Source: Sitta carolinensis
Taxonomy: Eukaryota; Chordata; Aves; Passeriformes; Sittidae
Direction of reading: 5' to 3'
DNA length: 64,000 nucleotides
Assembly: GCA_032173965.1 (NCBI GenBank)
Contig: JAVUNC010000019.1
Location: forward strand, 9,659,234 to 9,723,233
Part shown: in pieces, positions 49,701 through 63,599 of the stretch
Layout: each line of letters starts with the position of its first letter
Position numbering within the stretch: position 1 is the stretch's first letter
Translations under genes and position numbers: made by a program
Notes under the pieces: generated by a model
Told to the model about the DNA's origin: nothing
Databases searched by the model: none
Seen by the model: only the letters and a program-made list of their open reading frames with translations

Positions 49701-52700
49701 TCCATTTTGCACTTAGGGAGACTACAGTCTAGATCAAGTTGAAGCACATCTGACAGAGCCAATTTATATGCCAAGATGTCTGTTTGCTATGTTTTGGTGA
49801 TATTGACCTTTAATTGTCGTTTGCACAACGGCCCAGACCTTCACGCTTGCCAAGATGGAATTTATCTCTAAAATTTAATATGCAGAATTGAGCTGACTGG
49901 AACTCAGCTGAGTAAGTATGTAAGTCTGGCCCATAGTCATCTAAGTTATTTTATCATCTTGAAGTGGTTAAGTGTGCAAATCAACAAACTATGTTTTTGG
50001 GTAAATCAGATTCAAATTAAAGAAGGCTGGAAAACAGTCTCAGCCTCTCAACTCCTAAAACAAATGTTTTACTTTATTGGCAAACCACCACATTTAAAAA
50101 AATATAATCATCACACAAGAGCTGACAAAAAAAGAAAGGTACACATTGCTACTGATGTATGAAATGTATTTTCTTGCCTTCTAATTCTTGCAGGGTTTGT
50201 AATTTTTCTCCTTCATGCTGAAGGAGCAGATTATTTAAACACAAGTCTGCTCAAGAACCTGCTAAACATCAAGAAGTGGTTTCATGACCAATAAAAGTAA
50301 TGAAGACCAAATTCTTACTAATTTGTGTCTCCTGTGGCTTTCCCTTGTGGAGAATTTCTGATGTTTAATAAGGACTGAATTCTCACAGGAACCTTCTTTC
50401 AGTGAAGGCAGTAGTAGGCTCTCCTCATTCCAGCTGCTCATTCTTATAAAACTTCTTGAAATGCAGTGTCCCTGAGATTTCTACATGAGAGTCTCTGCTT
50501 TCTCCTTCTCTCCACCATTCAGCTGAATGTCAAAGGTCATCAGAAGAGAGATTCTCATGCTTAATGACCTCCACCCTTATCAATAGATTGATTTGATGTG
50601 TAATAAAACCAAGAGAGCTCCTGAATTTTAAGCTCTGCAGCTTGGAAACCTCATTTTAACAAGTCTGATGAGATTACTGGTTGATCTTAATTTCTGAGCA
50701 GCATTTCCTAATTTTTGAGTATCTGCCTGACAGAATAAAAGAAAATAGAATACTATTTGCCAGCATTACCACCATCTTTCCACTCCAAAATATTCAAAGC
50801 CTAACTGCAAAAAACCCTAGTATAAAACACAAAAGTGAATGCATTTCAACCCAGCGTTAGGATTGAGGTGGAGGGAAGGAAATTAATGAATAAGAAGCTT
50901 AAGGGGAGAAATAAGAGGGTTGCTAGGTTTTTTATTGTTTTCTTTTGCCCGAACACACAAACACTAAAAAAGATAAACGAAGACTTATATCACAAAAAAG
51001 TTTTTCCCTAGGCACATATCTACAGCAGCACACTTACTGACATGCCTGGTTCAAAGGATTATGTGTTTTACAGATAAACTCCATCTCTTATGGGCAAAAA
51101 GAATTTTTAAGACTGAAGTCATGAACACAATGCAGTCACTGGTAGTTATCTACACGTTAAAATTGACTCCACACAAGGAAAGGTTTAAAATCCATTTCTT
51201 CCCTGAAACTCTGTATTCTGAGCTCCACTTCCCCCAGACCAGGCTCAGTGAAGCTGTTGACCTCTAGGCAGAAAATGACAGCACTCTCTTTTCTTTTTCA
51301 TACTTCTCTGCCTTGCTCAAGGTAATTTATAATGCCATTAGCTATTGCACAAGGAGATGTGAGCCCCCAGTTTTAGAAAGGAAATGAAGGAGGTGCAGGT
51401 TTTCAACTGCTTAAGCAGAATTTGACCAAGGGGAAAATGTTAAAATAAGCAATAAAGGAGAAAATTGCTTCCAAAAGTGAGTTATGTATTGTCAGTGGCA
51501 TTATAGTCCAAAAGGAGGTGTTCTTCAGTCTAAGTTGCTCTGGAAGATTCTTTTGGCTATATTTACCTCCAATAGGCAAATACAAATGCAAGTATGTGTG
51601 GATGTGTCATGGTTCAACCACACAGGGCAACTAAATACCACACAGACACTCACTCCTAGGACAACATGCAAAATGACACACAGTTTTGCTACTCTTGTAG
51701 TAGATTTGACATGACTTATATGATATAGAGAACACATTTTTCTATTAAAAGATCCCTCTCTGGATCTATTCTGGTGTTTATTTGAAAACAGGATGAAGGG
51801 AATTCACTACAATCAAAATAAAATATAAATAAAAAATTCTCAAGTAGAATGAAATATTTGTAGAAGTCAACCAAAGCAGGAAATATAAGTAACTCATTTC
51901 TAATATTACACTACTGATACCACTAAATGGGGTCTGTTTTTGCAGTTTCCTCCAAAATCAGTAGTAGTTCATTAGTGTTATACCTGAATTTGTATCTTAA
52001 AATAAAAAGCAGTACTGCCTAAATTTTTAAAAATATCTTCATATATTAGAATATAGGCTGGAAATTATTCTATTCTTCTCTACTGCATCCTTACCTAATT
52101 GCTCAATAGTCGGTTCAGTATTGAATAGACAAAATTATCACTCTGCTCCATCTGCCAGAGAATTTTCTCAAAACACCAAGACTCTCCCTGTACCCAGGAT
52201 ATTAATCTTTCCACAGAGCTTTAATTGTTTGAGCACTCGTGTCCTGCACAAAGGGAAAGATCCAAAGTAATACTGAAACATTTCAGATGCCAAACTGACA
52301 GGAAGTTGTGTACCTAAATCTCAGATTTCCATCACATGCACAAAGTTACATGAGAGCTGTAGGTTTTTACACTGCTTTGCAAAAGCCTACACATTCAAAG
52401 ATCTGCTCTTGAGCACAGCCAGAGACATCCTCATCTTTGCACAATAGACCTTGTCTGCAGGTACTGGTCTTAGCCCAGTGCAGCCCAGAATTTGCAAAGC
52501 AGGCAATCTGAGCCACACCCCAAATCCATCAGGCAGAAAACATACTTGGAGCACACACTTGAATTACTGAATACAACCAATCCCACAGAAATTTCAGTCT
52601 CTATCACTCACAGATGTGACCAGAGAAATGCTCTGCATTGCTCATCCAGTGACCATCACACAAACACCCTCAGAAGCAGACACTCAAAGCCCAGGTCTCT

Positions 52701-55700
52701 CCTACTCAATCTGCATGCTTTAATCCCAGTCATGCTTCTGATTCCTTTATCCCCCAGGGGTTTCCTTATTGGGTATTTGTCAATCTGATGTTCAGCTTCA
52801 ATAGGAATTTTGATGGATGATCTCCAGGGATGTGTTAAGGGATGGTGAAGAAAATTTCCCGACAGCAGGTAATATATAGGTGATTTTAAACCCCCCCACC
52901 TCCCTGTTCTGTCCTCTGCTGCTCTCACTGTCTCACAGCCACCACTGACTTTGCATTCAACTAAAAGAACAAACCTGTTATCTCTCTCAGATGCCTGTGG
53001 TGGCTGCAACATCCCAGTTTTTCACTACACATAACTGAAGGCAGCAAACACCTCTCTCTCTGGTATTTCTATCAGTTGATCTCAAAACTTCTGTCTCAGC
53101 ATGCCAGAGACCATGAATTTCATCCTTTAAGCTAACATCTCAAAGCCTGTAAGATATGGTTCAGATTCCCTCCACATCATTCAAAAGTAATAATCTCTTA
53201 ATATTTTTCATTGACTACAAATCAGGTGTGTCAGTGAAGACCTACCTACACATGTTGCTGAACTAATTTCTCTCCTGTAGCTTACCTCTGTCGTCAAAAA
53301 TGCACATATCTACTCAGCTGGAGCCACTATTCTCATTCTTGCCAAAAAGTCTAGTTGCCTTTGGGCATTCTTCTATTGGTTTTCCCTGGATAACATATCT
53401 GTCTATGTAAACCTAAAGCCCTCTACACCATCAGAAATGTGTTACACCTCAGGTGTTGAACATGAGCCAAACAGCAGCAGGAGGAAACAGTTTCTCTGAA
53501 GGAGGTGCTGAACACACACACACCAAGCTGCCAGAACCCTACTGCTACACTCATTCAAAAATATATATATCTATACATAGATATAGATATAGCTATAGAA
53601 AATTTCTCTAATATATATGGCATCACTCGCAGTTCCAAAAATGTCTTCCTTTGTAGGTGGTAGAATGAATTTTTTTAGTCCTCCTTTTTTCCACAGACCA
53701 AAAAATATTAATATACCCATCCTGTTGCTTCTTCTATTTGCTCAGCAGTTTCCAAAGCAATAGGGTCTGTGCAATTCCTTTCCTTTTCCTTTTTCAACAG
53801 GAAGATCTATCCCACAGCATTAACTCTGTGGCAAAGCTGAACTTTTCCAGCTCAACTCAGAATTCTGCTGAGGGTTCTCTACTCACTGGATGATATCTCC
53901 ACATTTCCTTACTTCTCTGCCAAAGAACTTGTTCTCTCCTAAAATTACCTGATGAAATTTCAACCCAGTAATGGATATTATTGTCCTTTATTTTTCTGGT
54001 CTGGTACAAGTTGATTCATTTTGTTATTCCTACATATTCAACATATCTATTCAGTACAAAGAAATTCAGCTCTACAAACCTGCTTTGGTCTTTTAATCCT
54101 CCAGCACCTCTGACTTTTCTTTGAGTGCTAGAACACAATTTGTGTCTATATATTAGACCATGCATGAGCATCTAACTTAAAATAAACAGCCACCCTGTTA
54201 GCTTAGATCAATAACCTATTCATCTTCTGTTCTGTTGCTACCCATAGCTGCCAAGGGATGTCACCTTTTTGTTCTTTTTGTGTACATCATAAAGGTGATG
54301 ACAAACTCCCTGCCCAGCTGTGTTCCTTGCACATTTTCCCATAGGCTCAGGTCACTGGGAAATCCCTTCAGTTGGTGTCAGGTGCCATAGCAGAGCCCAT
54401 TTGTTGGAACCTGGACTCCCATTTCAGCTGTGCCACTGCCACGGGACTCTTCTCACTCGTGTGTCTGTAATTGCTAATTGGTTTTGCTTTTAGCATTCAC
54501 ATCTTCCAGGCTTTTCTCTGAAAATTCAGGGACTACAGCTTCCAACACAACAGTTGAGAGATTCAGATAACTGCCCAAGTCAGGGGATGAATAATATACA
54601 AAGTATTGTGAAAACCCTTAGAAGATTATGAGCATTGAGGACACTGAACCCTATGTGCTAACTGGAAATTTAAAATACAATGTCCTTCCATTCTTCACTA
54701 AATAAATACAGAAAGTGGAAATACTACTTTTACCAATCCACAATCAGTAAAAGATAATCTGGAACAATCCAACAATCCAACCATGGTTCATCTTTCCATC
54801 CATCATGAAGAGGATGTATTTCTCCTTTTAAAATATTTCCACTATCCCTTCCTTCAAAAGGAAGACACCTCTTCCAAATGCCTATTTTCTTTTTAGTCAG
54901 CTCAATAATCAGCATTTAATATTCCCTGTAGCTGGACTATATTGTCCTTTTGTTTCAGGAAACACTACAGAGTGGCAGGAGAAGCCTGTTCAGGCTGTCT
55001 TACTCATTGGGTTCTACCAGATCCCAACATCTGTATTATCTTTTTGAACCATATGAAACAAGATAAAACAACATTTCTCTCAGTGTTTTCACACCTTTGC
55101 ACTTTATTTCATATATCTATGTATTTGCTGGAAAAGCAAAGGCCAGCTGATAAATACTTCTAAATTGTTCTGTTATCAGAAAAAAATAGGTGCTTTTTAT
55201 CTGTCGCTTCCATCCTTAGGAGTTGACTGTTTGCAGCAGGGATTCAGGTCTGAGCATTGTCTTAACTACTTATGGTAACAAATCCTTCTACTACTCAGTC
55301 TTTGTTTCCATAGCAACTGTCCAATAATTTCCCAGATAACATTTATGTGATAAACAAGCCTAGAAATCATTGTTGACTCACATTAGAAGAAATCCTATAC
55401 AGTTTGTGCTGCAGCAGTTTCACTGTGTGACTCTGAGCTTTCGTATTTCACATTAGGAGGTACTCAATCTTCTCCAAGAAGTAATAGGATTAAGCAATTT
55501 CCCCAAGCATCACAGAATATTCAACACAACTCATTTTAATGTGATCAGGATAAAGGCAACATCCTCTGCATCTGTCACCACACTACACATTCACAATTAA
55601 TTAAGAAATGCATCTGCAAGCAGTACCTCATTTGAAAGGGCTCCTTGATGGAATGAAAACCAAGGAAAAAGCAGCCAAGCACACACACAATTCCTAGATC

Positions 55701-57371
55701 TTAAAAAAATTGCTTAGAAAATAAATAAGGATATCAAAAGTAAACAAAAATCCTCAGCCATACCATAAGCTTTTAGGTTACTTTTTGCTATTTCTTTTTG
55801 AACCAAGTGCACACAATCATATCAGGTGTCTGAAACTTTATCCATTAGCCCCAGTGGAAAAGTGGCACTGGCAACCCAGCCCAGCCCAGTGACAGGGAGA
55901 ACTAGACAGAAACATGAATTCCCCTCACTTGCTGTCCTCAAAACCAGCACTTCAGTGGAGCTGGACAGTGCCAGGTAAGAGCTGTGCAGGACTGCAGGAC
56001 AGAGAACAGAACCTGCCTGGCAGATTGGGAAATATGTACCCCACCAAATAAATAAAATTAATGTCCAGAGAATTTTGCAGAAAATGAATCTGACTTTATC
56101 ATCTGGAAAAGCAGCATGGAAATATCAAAGTCCTCAGATATCCATCACAGTCAAGTTCATCACACCACCACTAGACAGCACAAAATGACAGCAGCCCCTC
56201 ACAACCACTGCTGAGTCCTGGGGAAAGCTGGACTTCTGTTTTGTTTTGTTTATGCACTTTGCTAAAACCTGTTGGCTATATTGTCTTCTTTCACCTTATT
56301 GTGTAATCCAACCCACTTGGGGCACAATAATGATGGCCTCTGCAAAAAACAGATAATTACTGAGATCACTCAGAAGGGCTCCCCTCCAGTTCCCTTCAGC
56401 TTCCAGACTGTGAAACCCAAACCATAAAATACTTGCACAAAACGAGTCTCTGCATTTGAATTAACAACCTCTATATTTTAAAACTTCTAACAGAAAAGAG
56501 TTCAGATCAAACTATCATTGCTTTCCCTTGAACTTTCAAATTTGTGCAACTTTTTAAGAAAAATATGCATTTCAACATGAAAATCTAGATTATAATCCTT
56601 ACTGCCTGCAATTAGAGTTGCATGAATTATTTTTTAGGAATCCATCAAGAGTTTAGCTGAGGTTTGCTCAGACCAATTTATTGCTTGTAGCAAAGCCCAA
56701 ACATAAACAACATAATTGTCCTTTGAATTGCTGAGTTAGAATCTCAATGCATGACTTAAGGTTGTGTGAGATCACAGAACTTAAATCAACATGGACCAAA
56801 GCCAGTGAACAAAAACTAGTATTTGATCAGTCTCCTTGGAACAGCATCTTAATAAAAGTAAAATAATTTTAAAAAATCACAGCATTCGGAAGTACTTGTA
56901 ATGCACATCAATAATCTGATTTTTCTCTGAGTTAAACAAAAACACAGTAATATACTCTATTTTTCAATTGCATAGCTTAGCACTAATAAAATTCAAAAGG
57001 AAAAATGCTTAAAGAAATCAAACATTTCTGTTTTGAAGCATACTTTTTTATATTATATAGATAATATCCTTGTTAATTCAAATTGATGATTTATGTAAAT
57101 GACTTAGAAGTATATTGGCTTTATCTTAAAATCTGTGTTAAAATCAGCAGAAAGTTTGATTTTCGATAACTGAATGTCAATTGTTTGATGGATTAAATAT
57201 CATCGGCAGTTTCTATTTTGTAGTGAAAAAGATAAATGATTACAACAAAGAACAGAAAAACGTAGGTATAGAAGTACCATGTATTAAAGTTTCCAATACC
57301 ATTAATTCACACAACAATTGATTCGTGAGTAAATGGTTGAATTATTTCACTTCTTTAAGCCATCATTTCTC
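46786..57371. other. Long stretch of unique non-coding DNA
   Basis: More than 10 kb without a recognised gene or transposon. Open frames are at most about 118 codons (52656-53012, minus) and featureless. Simple repeats are few: an AT-rich dinucleotide tract at 53559-53599 and a short AC run near 53513-53523. The AT-rich part 57040-57260 is dense in homeodomain-like words. Confidence 0.55.
53559..53599 (+). repeat. (AT)n / (ATAG)n-like tract
   Basis: ATATATATAT followed by CTATACATAGATATAGATATAG-type units. Imperfect AT-rich microsatellite; easily melted DNA. Confidence 0.8.
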
Positions 57372-57479
57372 TTAGCCTGATAAGTCTGTTTTCTTCTCAT
57401 ATCTCTCTGAAAGCAATCCAGTAGAATCAGCTTTTTCCTTTTGATCAGAAAATATGTTAAGCAAATTCAGTTGGTGCTG

Positions 57480-58082
57480 ACTAACCAGGGGGCCTTTGGT
57501 AAGTGTAGATCCCAAAGTTTGAAGCTCCTGCCCCCCCTCCTTTGCTCTCCACGTGGTTTTTAACAGTCCATTGCCCCATTCAGCTTTCCCAGAGGCTGGG
57601 GCATGATAGGGAACAGGATGCACCCACTCCAGAACACACCAATCACTCCTGCAGCAGCTCAAAGCTCTCCACAAACTTCCAGAGTCTCTTTTTGAGTTGG
57701 GGTGTAACAGGACCCAGTTCCTTTGTATCCCCAACTCCAGAACCCCAGGGGTTGCCCTCTCAAATCTCTCCAGGTACCTTTTGCCAGAGACTCCAGGAAG
57801 GACCATTCTCCCCAGCAGCAGAGCACGGTTTTTAGATCCTGTCCTGTCCTGACTGGCCCAAGGGCTACTGCATGGGCAATCTCTGATCTGTTCAAAAGCT
57901 TGGTGCTGTTCTGGGCCCCTCTTTGTTCTTCTTCTGTAGTCACAAGACAGAGAGGGCTTACAGTCTGGCTGTCCTCTGGGATATGCACCCTCCAAAAGCC
58001 CACAGCACCCAGGGGAGCTGTGCTTCCTTCTTGCTGGCTGCCATTCTATTGACCAAATCCATTGGAAGCTGATGACATCCAC
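57480..58082 (-). pseudogene. Broken ERV-L-like retroviral pol remnant (RT end / RNase H start / integrase end)
   Basis: On the minus strand, pieces of a retroviral Pol are readable across two phases. First comes the end of reverse transcriptase (GFWRVHIPEDS, 58000-57968; RGPEQHQAFEQI, 57920-57885; IAHAVALGP, 57880-57854). Then the start of the RNase H area (PLGFWSWGYKG, 57751-57719; YTPTQKE, 57706-57686). Then, with no room for the rest, the last part of the integrase core (HPVPYHAPASGK, 57620-57585; NGLLKTTWRA). The reading phase changes at least three times. Most of RNase H and the N-terminal and catalytic parts of integrase are missing, so it is inactive. The GLLKTT wording fits ERV-L-like (class III) elements of birds, by recognition and not a search. 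A chance 236-codon frame (57372-58082) covers part of it and should not be called a gene. Confidence 0.8.
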
Positions 58083-58500
58083 CTCACCATTTTACTCAGA
58101 GACAGAGAACCCCCTCCCCACTGCCTCTGGCAATGATGTAGGCTGGTATGGAATAACCTCTGGAACACAGCACGCTCCCTCGGCTGCTGCAAATATTAAC
58201 CCTTCCCTGGCTATCACTGGGACAACAGAGAAATCCTTCTGCAGTACAAGAAGAGAAAGCACTCCATAACCAAGTGTTTTGCCTTGGCTCGTCGAGCAGT
58301 GTCAGGTAACAGCTGTGTTTTGAAAGAAATCCCCCTGAGGCATTCCTTGTAGCCAGTCCCCAGCCTGCCATAGGTTCCAGTAGGAGGGTGAAGTTTCACC
58401 TACTGTCGTCCATCCTCTGCTCCTGTCACTAGTCAATGAGCCATCATCTCACTCCACTTCTGTTCACTTGTTTCTGACAGGGAGACATGTCCTTTGTGTT
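58083..58500 (-). other. Possible upstream continuation of the pol remnant
   Basis: This GC-richer stretch directly precedes the recognisable pol pieces on the minus strand and has short frames (58096-58371, 58214-58399) with no stop clusters. I cannot match its wording confidently to a pol domain. It is listed as a possible, more decayed part of the same element. No LTR is visible on either side. Confidence 0.3.
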
Positions 58501-61500
58501 GTCATGAACATTATGTGATGCTACAATCCTGAAATATTTAAATCTTTGAGCTCCTGTTTTAAGCATTATTCGTGCATTTGAGTTCACAGGTTTAAGCAAC
58601 TAGACAATTTTACTTGCACAGTACAACAGTATGAAATGTAGGAGACAGATTTATGCCTAAGTTAACTTGGTAAGTGTAACAGAAGCTCAAAAAGGGGAAA
58701 AGACCCTTAGGATCTAATAATTTTCACTTATTTTGGTTTATTTCAGGGACCTGATAATCAAAGACACTGAAATCTATCTCCAGTATACAGTTGGTTTGAA
58801 AGAATATTGGGTTTCCTGGTCAGTTTTGATCACAAAACACAGAAGAAGAGAAAAATAGTATGGTTCTAGACAGAGAATTTTGGCACTATATGCAATACAA
58901 ACTAAATTGCTCAGACTTTATATACACACTTTTATTGTAGATTAGAAAGCTCTAGGAGTGGTGAGGTCTAACTGGAAGAGACTGGAAGTGAAGGGGGAAA
59001 AAGGGACAGAGTCAAGATCCAGTTACCTTACACAGTGAACATCCACAGCAACATTTTCAGATGTGTTTACATGCCTTGGTAGCTTCTCATTTCCCAATTT
59101 ATTGAGTCACACAGGATTTTACCCAACTGTTTGAACCATCTTGGCCCATCTGGGAGGAAAGATATTTCCCTCTGCTCAGAGTCTAAAACAATATAATCTT
59201 AAGACTACAAAGTACCAACCACTGCTACCCATCTCCTCAGCAAGTTGAATTGTCAGAGCGCATCAGAAACATCCTCTGCTCCATACCCTGGTTTTCTAAA
59301 CACTGAGTCAAGTTCACGGTGCAAAACCTTATTTATCAAGTGTAATCTTTATAAAAATAACTAGTTTTATTTCACCTGAGCTAGCATATCCCATCTTTTT
59401 CAGACTCACACATTTCTTCAGTAGTATGAGAAACTGGCTGTCAGCTTTCTCCAACACTCATGCTTAAATGACTAAGCAGAAAACATATTTTACACAAAAT
59501 AATCCTGAAAAAATCAAACTGGCTTTTTAGAATTTTTGAGCTTTCTCAATTCCCTCAGGTTCTCTCAACAGACATTTGTATTTGCAGCATTAAATTCCAA
59601 CATGCATGAAAAGAATATACAGAAGAAGTAGATGCAATTTCCGAAACCCACATAATTACCAAATTAAATTAAATATAATTGAAGTGGCAGCAATTATTTA
59701 GCCACACATAATAATGGGATCTTAAAAGATGTCTATATATTCTGCTTAAATAAAATACAAGTACTGGAAGGTGTGTGCCCTCAGCTATGCTGATGCAGTT
59801 CCTTGAGGGGATTTTTTTGAGAGGCAATGACTGGCATTTTTTCTTATTAGCAAATTGAAAATCTGGATGTGAAATAAATAAATAGGAGTGAGAGGTTTTT
59901 TTATGCTACTATAAAGAGCACAAATCAGAGCTGCACCTCACATTCTCACAAAGTTTCACCAGGAGCTGGAGACCTGTGTGCCCTTTGAGCATTTAGAAAT
60001 GTCACCCTGTAGCACAGAAAGATATGTAGAAATTCTTCACTATTTCTTATTAAAATGCATCCTCACAGCCTGTCTGCTCACTGAATCTGATTAGTTATTA
60101 TGTGTGATGCCTTGATTGTGATGAAAGGCAACCAACTGGGAAACAGCAAAGAAAGGTTAACACAACAGTGCCTTTAGGATCTCTGGTAGTAGCACTCCAT
60201 AGTTTAAAAAAGCTATGATAAAAAATGTATCAAATAAATATTTTTTACTTCATTTTGTATTGGCTTCTTCAGTGCCCCTCACACTGAGGACTCAGTCTGT
60301 TGGCTGTGCAGCAGGGAGGTAAAGGGAGGTGCTGTGAAACCACTGATGCTTTCTGTCCCCTCATAAAAAGTCACTTGTGGTCACTGCAGATATCTTGTAT
60401 TTACCTTCTGTAATCCAGATACAGAAGGAAGAAAGGCTCTGTGGTGAGCCATGGCCTGATGACAACAGGATTGAAAAGCTCAGGTGATAACTGATGAGTG
60501 TCAGAAAAGGGGCACAATCCCTCCAGACAGGATGGATGATGAACTCAAGCAAGCTGTAAACACCAGGTAAGATTTTAATAAGCTGACTGAAAGTCCTTTG
60601 AGTTACATTTCCATCCCAGGGTACTCCAATTCAGCAGAGCTTCTTAAGGGGGGCTCTATTCTTAGCTGACAAAAGATAATTAGTAATGACTTACTGGAAA
60701 GTTTTTTCTTGTTTTCTTTTCTAGCCCACAAAAGTTCTGGTGTACCATAACTGAAAGTCACATTATTTTGCATTTTCAAAGTGTACACCAATGTTTGGAG
60801 GCTTCTGCACTGCATGAGTTATAATTCCAGATTTTACTGGGGCTTCAGTGTTGGGGAAGACAATCTTCCCAGCCCACAGGAATGATAAACCATTCCAATA
60901 ACCTTTTAAATGGTTATCAAAAGGCACAAAGAATAGGATGATAAGGATGAAGGACCAATTTCCACTCCTGGAGGGAAAAATAAAGCCAGCTGAATAATGA
61001 AAAAAAATTTCACAAAGCAAGTTGAAGTTCAAGAGTCAGATAAAATTTTTCTCTTATTAATATGATAATAATATTCACTGGTCATTGTTCACAAGCACTG
61101 TGGTGATATTCAAAACTTTAACTTTTTTTCTGTTATTTACTCTCAGCTATTTATCTTTTTCCTTTTTTGAACATTTTTATCACTGGATCAGCAAACAGTG
61201 TTGAGGCCATTTAATAGCCCATAGCAATACAAAAGTGCAGTAGAGGGGCTCGGGTGAGATTTTTCAGGTGACTCATTCCTGTGATGCTCCTGGCACCAAA
61301 GTCAGTGGCCATTCCTTCATTTGTCTCAAAAAGCAGTATGTAAGGAATACAGATATAAAATCTCATTTTTAACAAATCATTTATCAAATGGGCACAAAAC
61401 TAGACACCACACCAAAGACTACAATAAATATTTCATTCCAGCTGTTTATAGTTTTGCTCTATTAAGCTTCTCTGTAGCACACATAATTCTTCTGCTTTCA

Positions 61501-61738
61501 CATTCAACCTAATTTATCTATTAAATTCCTCAACAATTTTAAAAGCAAAGGAAATGACTGTCAGTCAATGTAACATGATCTGGATTCCACTTCTGATTAG
61601 AGTCTCCAGTTTCCTATGGTAACATATCCTGAGAGCTTGCTTTGAGACTTTGGATAAGTGAGACATCATTAAAAATCCCCAGAACCTAACCTGAAATTCA
61701 CAGCCTTTCCTTAAAAAAAAAAATGTCTGTATGGACTC

Positions 61739-61758
61739 GGGGCTGGGGTGGGGGTGGG
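61739..61758 (+). other. G-quadruplex motif
   Basis: Four G runs (4, 4, 5 and 3 G) separated by loops of 2, 1 and 1 nt fit the canonical G-quadruplex pattern, and short loops favour stability. It stands alone in AT-rich DNA with no promoter evidence nearby. Confidence 0.85.
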
Positions 61759-62253
61759 AAGTGGCTAAAAATTATCAATTCTTAAGAATCCAGAGACAAA
61801 TTGCAACTCAAAGTGTTTCAGTCAAGTGACTTCCCTGTGTGATACCCAGGGTCTGGCAGATAAATATTTAGTGGTGGCTGCTGTTATCAAGTGACAAGCA
61901 GGAAGAGCCCCAAGTCCAGAGGAATCACAAGTTTTCTGAGACAGTAAATGCACAGCACTGCACAGTACCTAACTCACAACATGACATTTACTGGTATTTG
62001 TGGGATGGTACCAAATCTGCCTTTTCTGCAGTTTTCAGAGGAATTCTGAATTTTCTTCCCCTTTTATTTCTCCCTGGCTCTTCTCACTTACAGCCAGCTT
62101 TGAGATTTAGTGCTCACTTACTTATTATCTCAAAAAGAGACTCAGCTCCAAATCACTAGGATCTACCTGCCCCCTAGCATTGCTGAAAAATATAGAGAAA
62201 GAAAACAAAAGTCTAAAAATAGCTTGCAGCAGTACAAAGGTTTATTAATGGTG

Positions 62254-62287
62254 CAAATAAAAATTTAAAAATAAAAAAAAAAGAAAG
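62254..62287 (+). repeat. A-rich low-complexity tract
   Basis: AAATAAAAATTTAAAAATA followed by ten A and GAAAG. Could be an old poly(A) tail, but no retroposed body is recognisable next to it. Confidence 0.8.
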
Positions 62288-63599
62288 ATTTGACTTTATA
62301 TTCCTTCTGTGCTGTTCTTTCAGAATAGCCCATAGTATAAATTCTCCCTTTTTGAAGCAAAGCCAAGTAAACAACCATTATTTCTATGCCTAAAGAGCCA
62401 CTGCTTAGCCAAACAATGGATTTCCATGGAACACATGCAAACCTATGGGAACAGCTGAGTCTTTTGCTAGTGAACCTTCTCTATTAATCAGCCTGCTTGC
62501 AGCGCTGCTTGCTGCCTTTGCCTGGCAGCTCATTTTATAAGAAGCTCACAAGATTTTGCAGAGATCTGTCGTGGCTGCTCAGGTTTAGCTCAAATCTGCA
62601 CTGCTTGCATGGTTATTTCATTCTTTTCTTGCATACAAGCTCTCTGGAAATTGCCTTTTGTGTTGCAGGTTTGTCCAGTATCAAATCCTGGGGCATACCC
62701 CTGTTTAAACGATGCCACACTTTATTAGCTTTCATTTGACATCTGCTTGTGCTGCAGACAGATTTTTAAAAAGCCCACATTATGTAATTAGCTCTGATTT
62801 TATCGATTGCCTATTGATGTGTGTTACTAACAGCGAATTTGAGAAGCCTGGTGCAGGAACGTCTGCAAACATTGCACAGGAAATTTAGAAAGTGACTGCC
62901 ACCCATAGACTAAAACCAACATAACACAATGGATGTCTGTAAGCAGCCACAGGACCAAGAATAAGAACCCAGCCAGAAAGGCAAGAGGAACTTCTCCAGA
63001 CTTTCATTCTTGCTGCCACTAAAAATCCACCTCAGGCAGCCCTCCCTCTCCTTAGCTGGCACCAGTGTCCCACCACACCACAGCCTTTAGCTCTCTTGCT
63101 GTCAGAGCATGCAAACAGGGTTAATCAGCTGTGGGAACAAAAAGGTCATTTAATCCAAACTTTCCAGACACTTCTGCTGTGAGCTTGAGGAAGTTTCTGG
63201 TGTAAAGATAAAAGATGGAAGAGATAAGAAGGTATTCCCTAGCTGTGGTTAGAGTAGACACTGCTAGGTTCTCTAAGCTTTAAAATCTCTATAAAAGTCT
63301 TACTGGGCCAATGATACAAATTATTTTAGAGAGATATCCCATTTCAGTCTTTATTTCAGAACAATTATGAATGTTGCATCACAGTAGAGAAATTAAGGGA
63401 GGGTGGTCTTAGAAGAAATACACTGTCTAGGAGCAAAAGGAAAATCTTTATAGAGCAAACAAACACCATTTTCTCTTTGCTTTAAGTCAAAACATTTAAC
63501 AGCAATACAGAAATCTAAAAAGATGATTCAGGCACGGGGTTGGTGAGGAGCAAATAATTGCAGGGGTCAAAGAACATTTTTTGCAAAGTTTTAGGTGTG

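Larger units (their letters stand above)
58501..63599. other. Unique AT-rich non-coding DNA
   Basis: No gene or recognised transposon over about 5 kb. Features inside are a G-quadruplex motif (61739-61758), an A-rich tract (62254-62287) and a motif-dense segment (62770-62860). All frames are under 90 codons. Confidence 0.55.

Noticed and set aside
57372..58082. 236-codon open frame on the minus strand as a host gene
   Set aside because: It covers pieces of a frameshifted retroviral pol and leaves the homologous phase several times, so the product is not a real protein.
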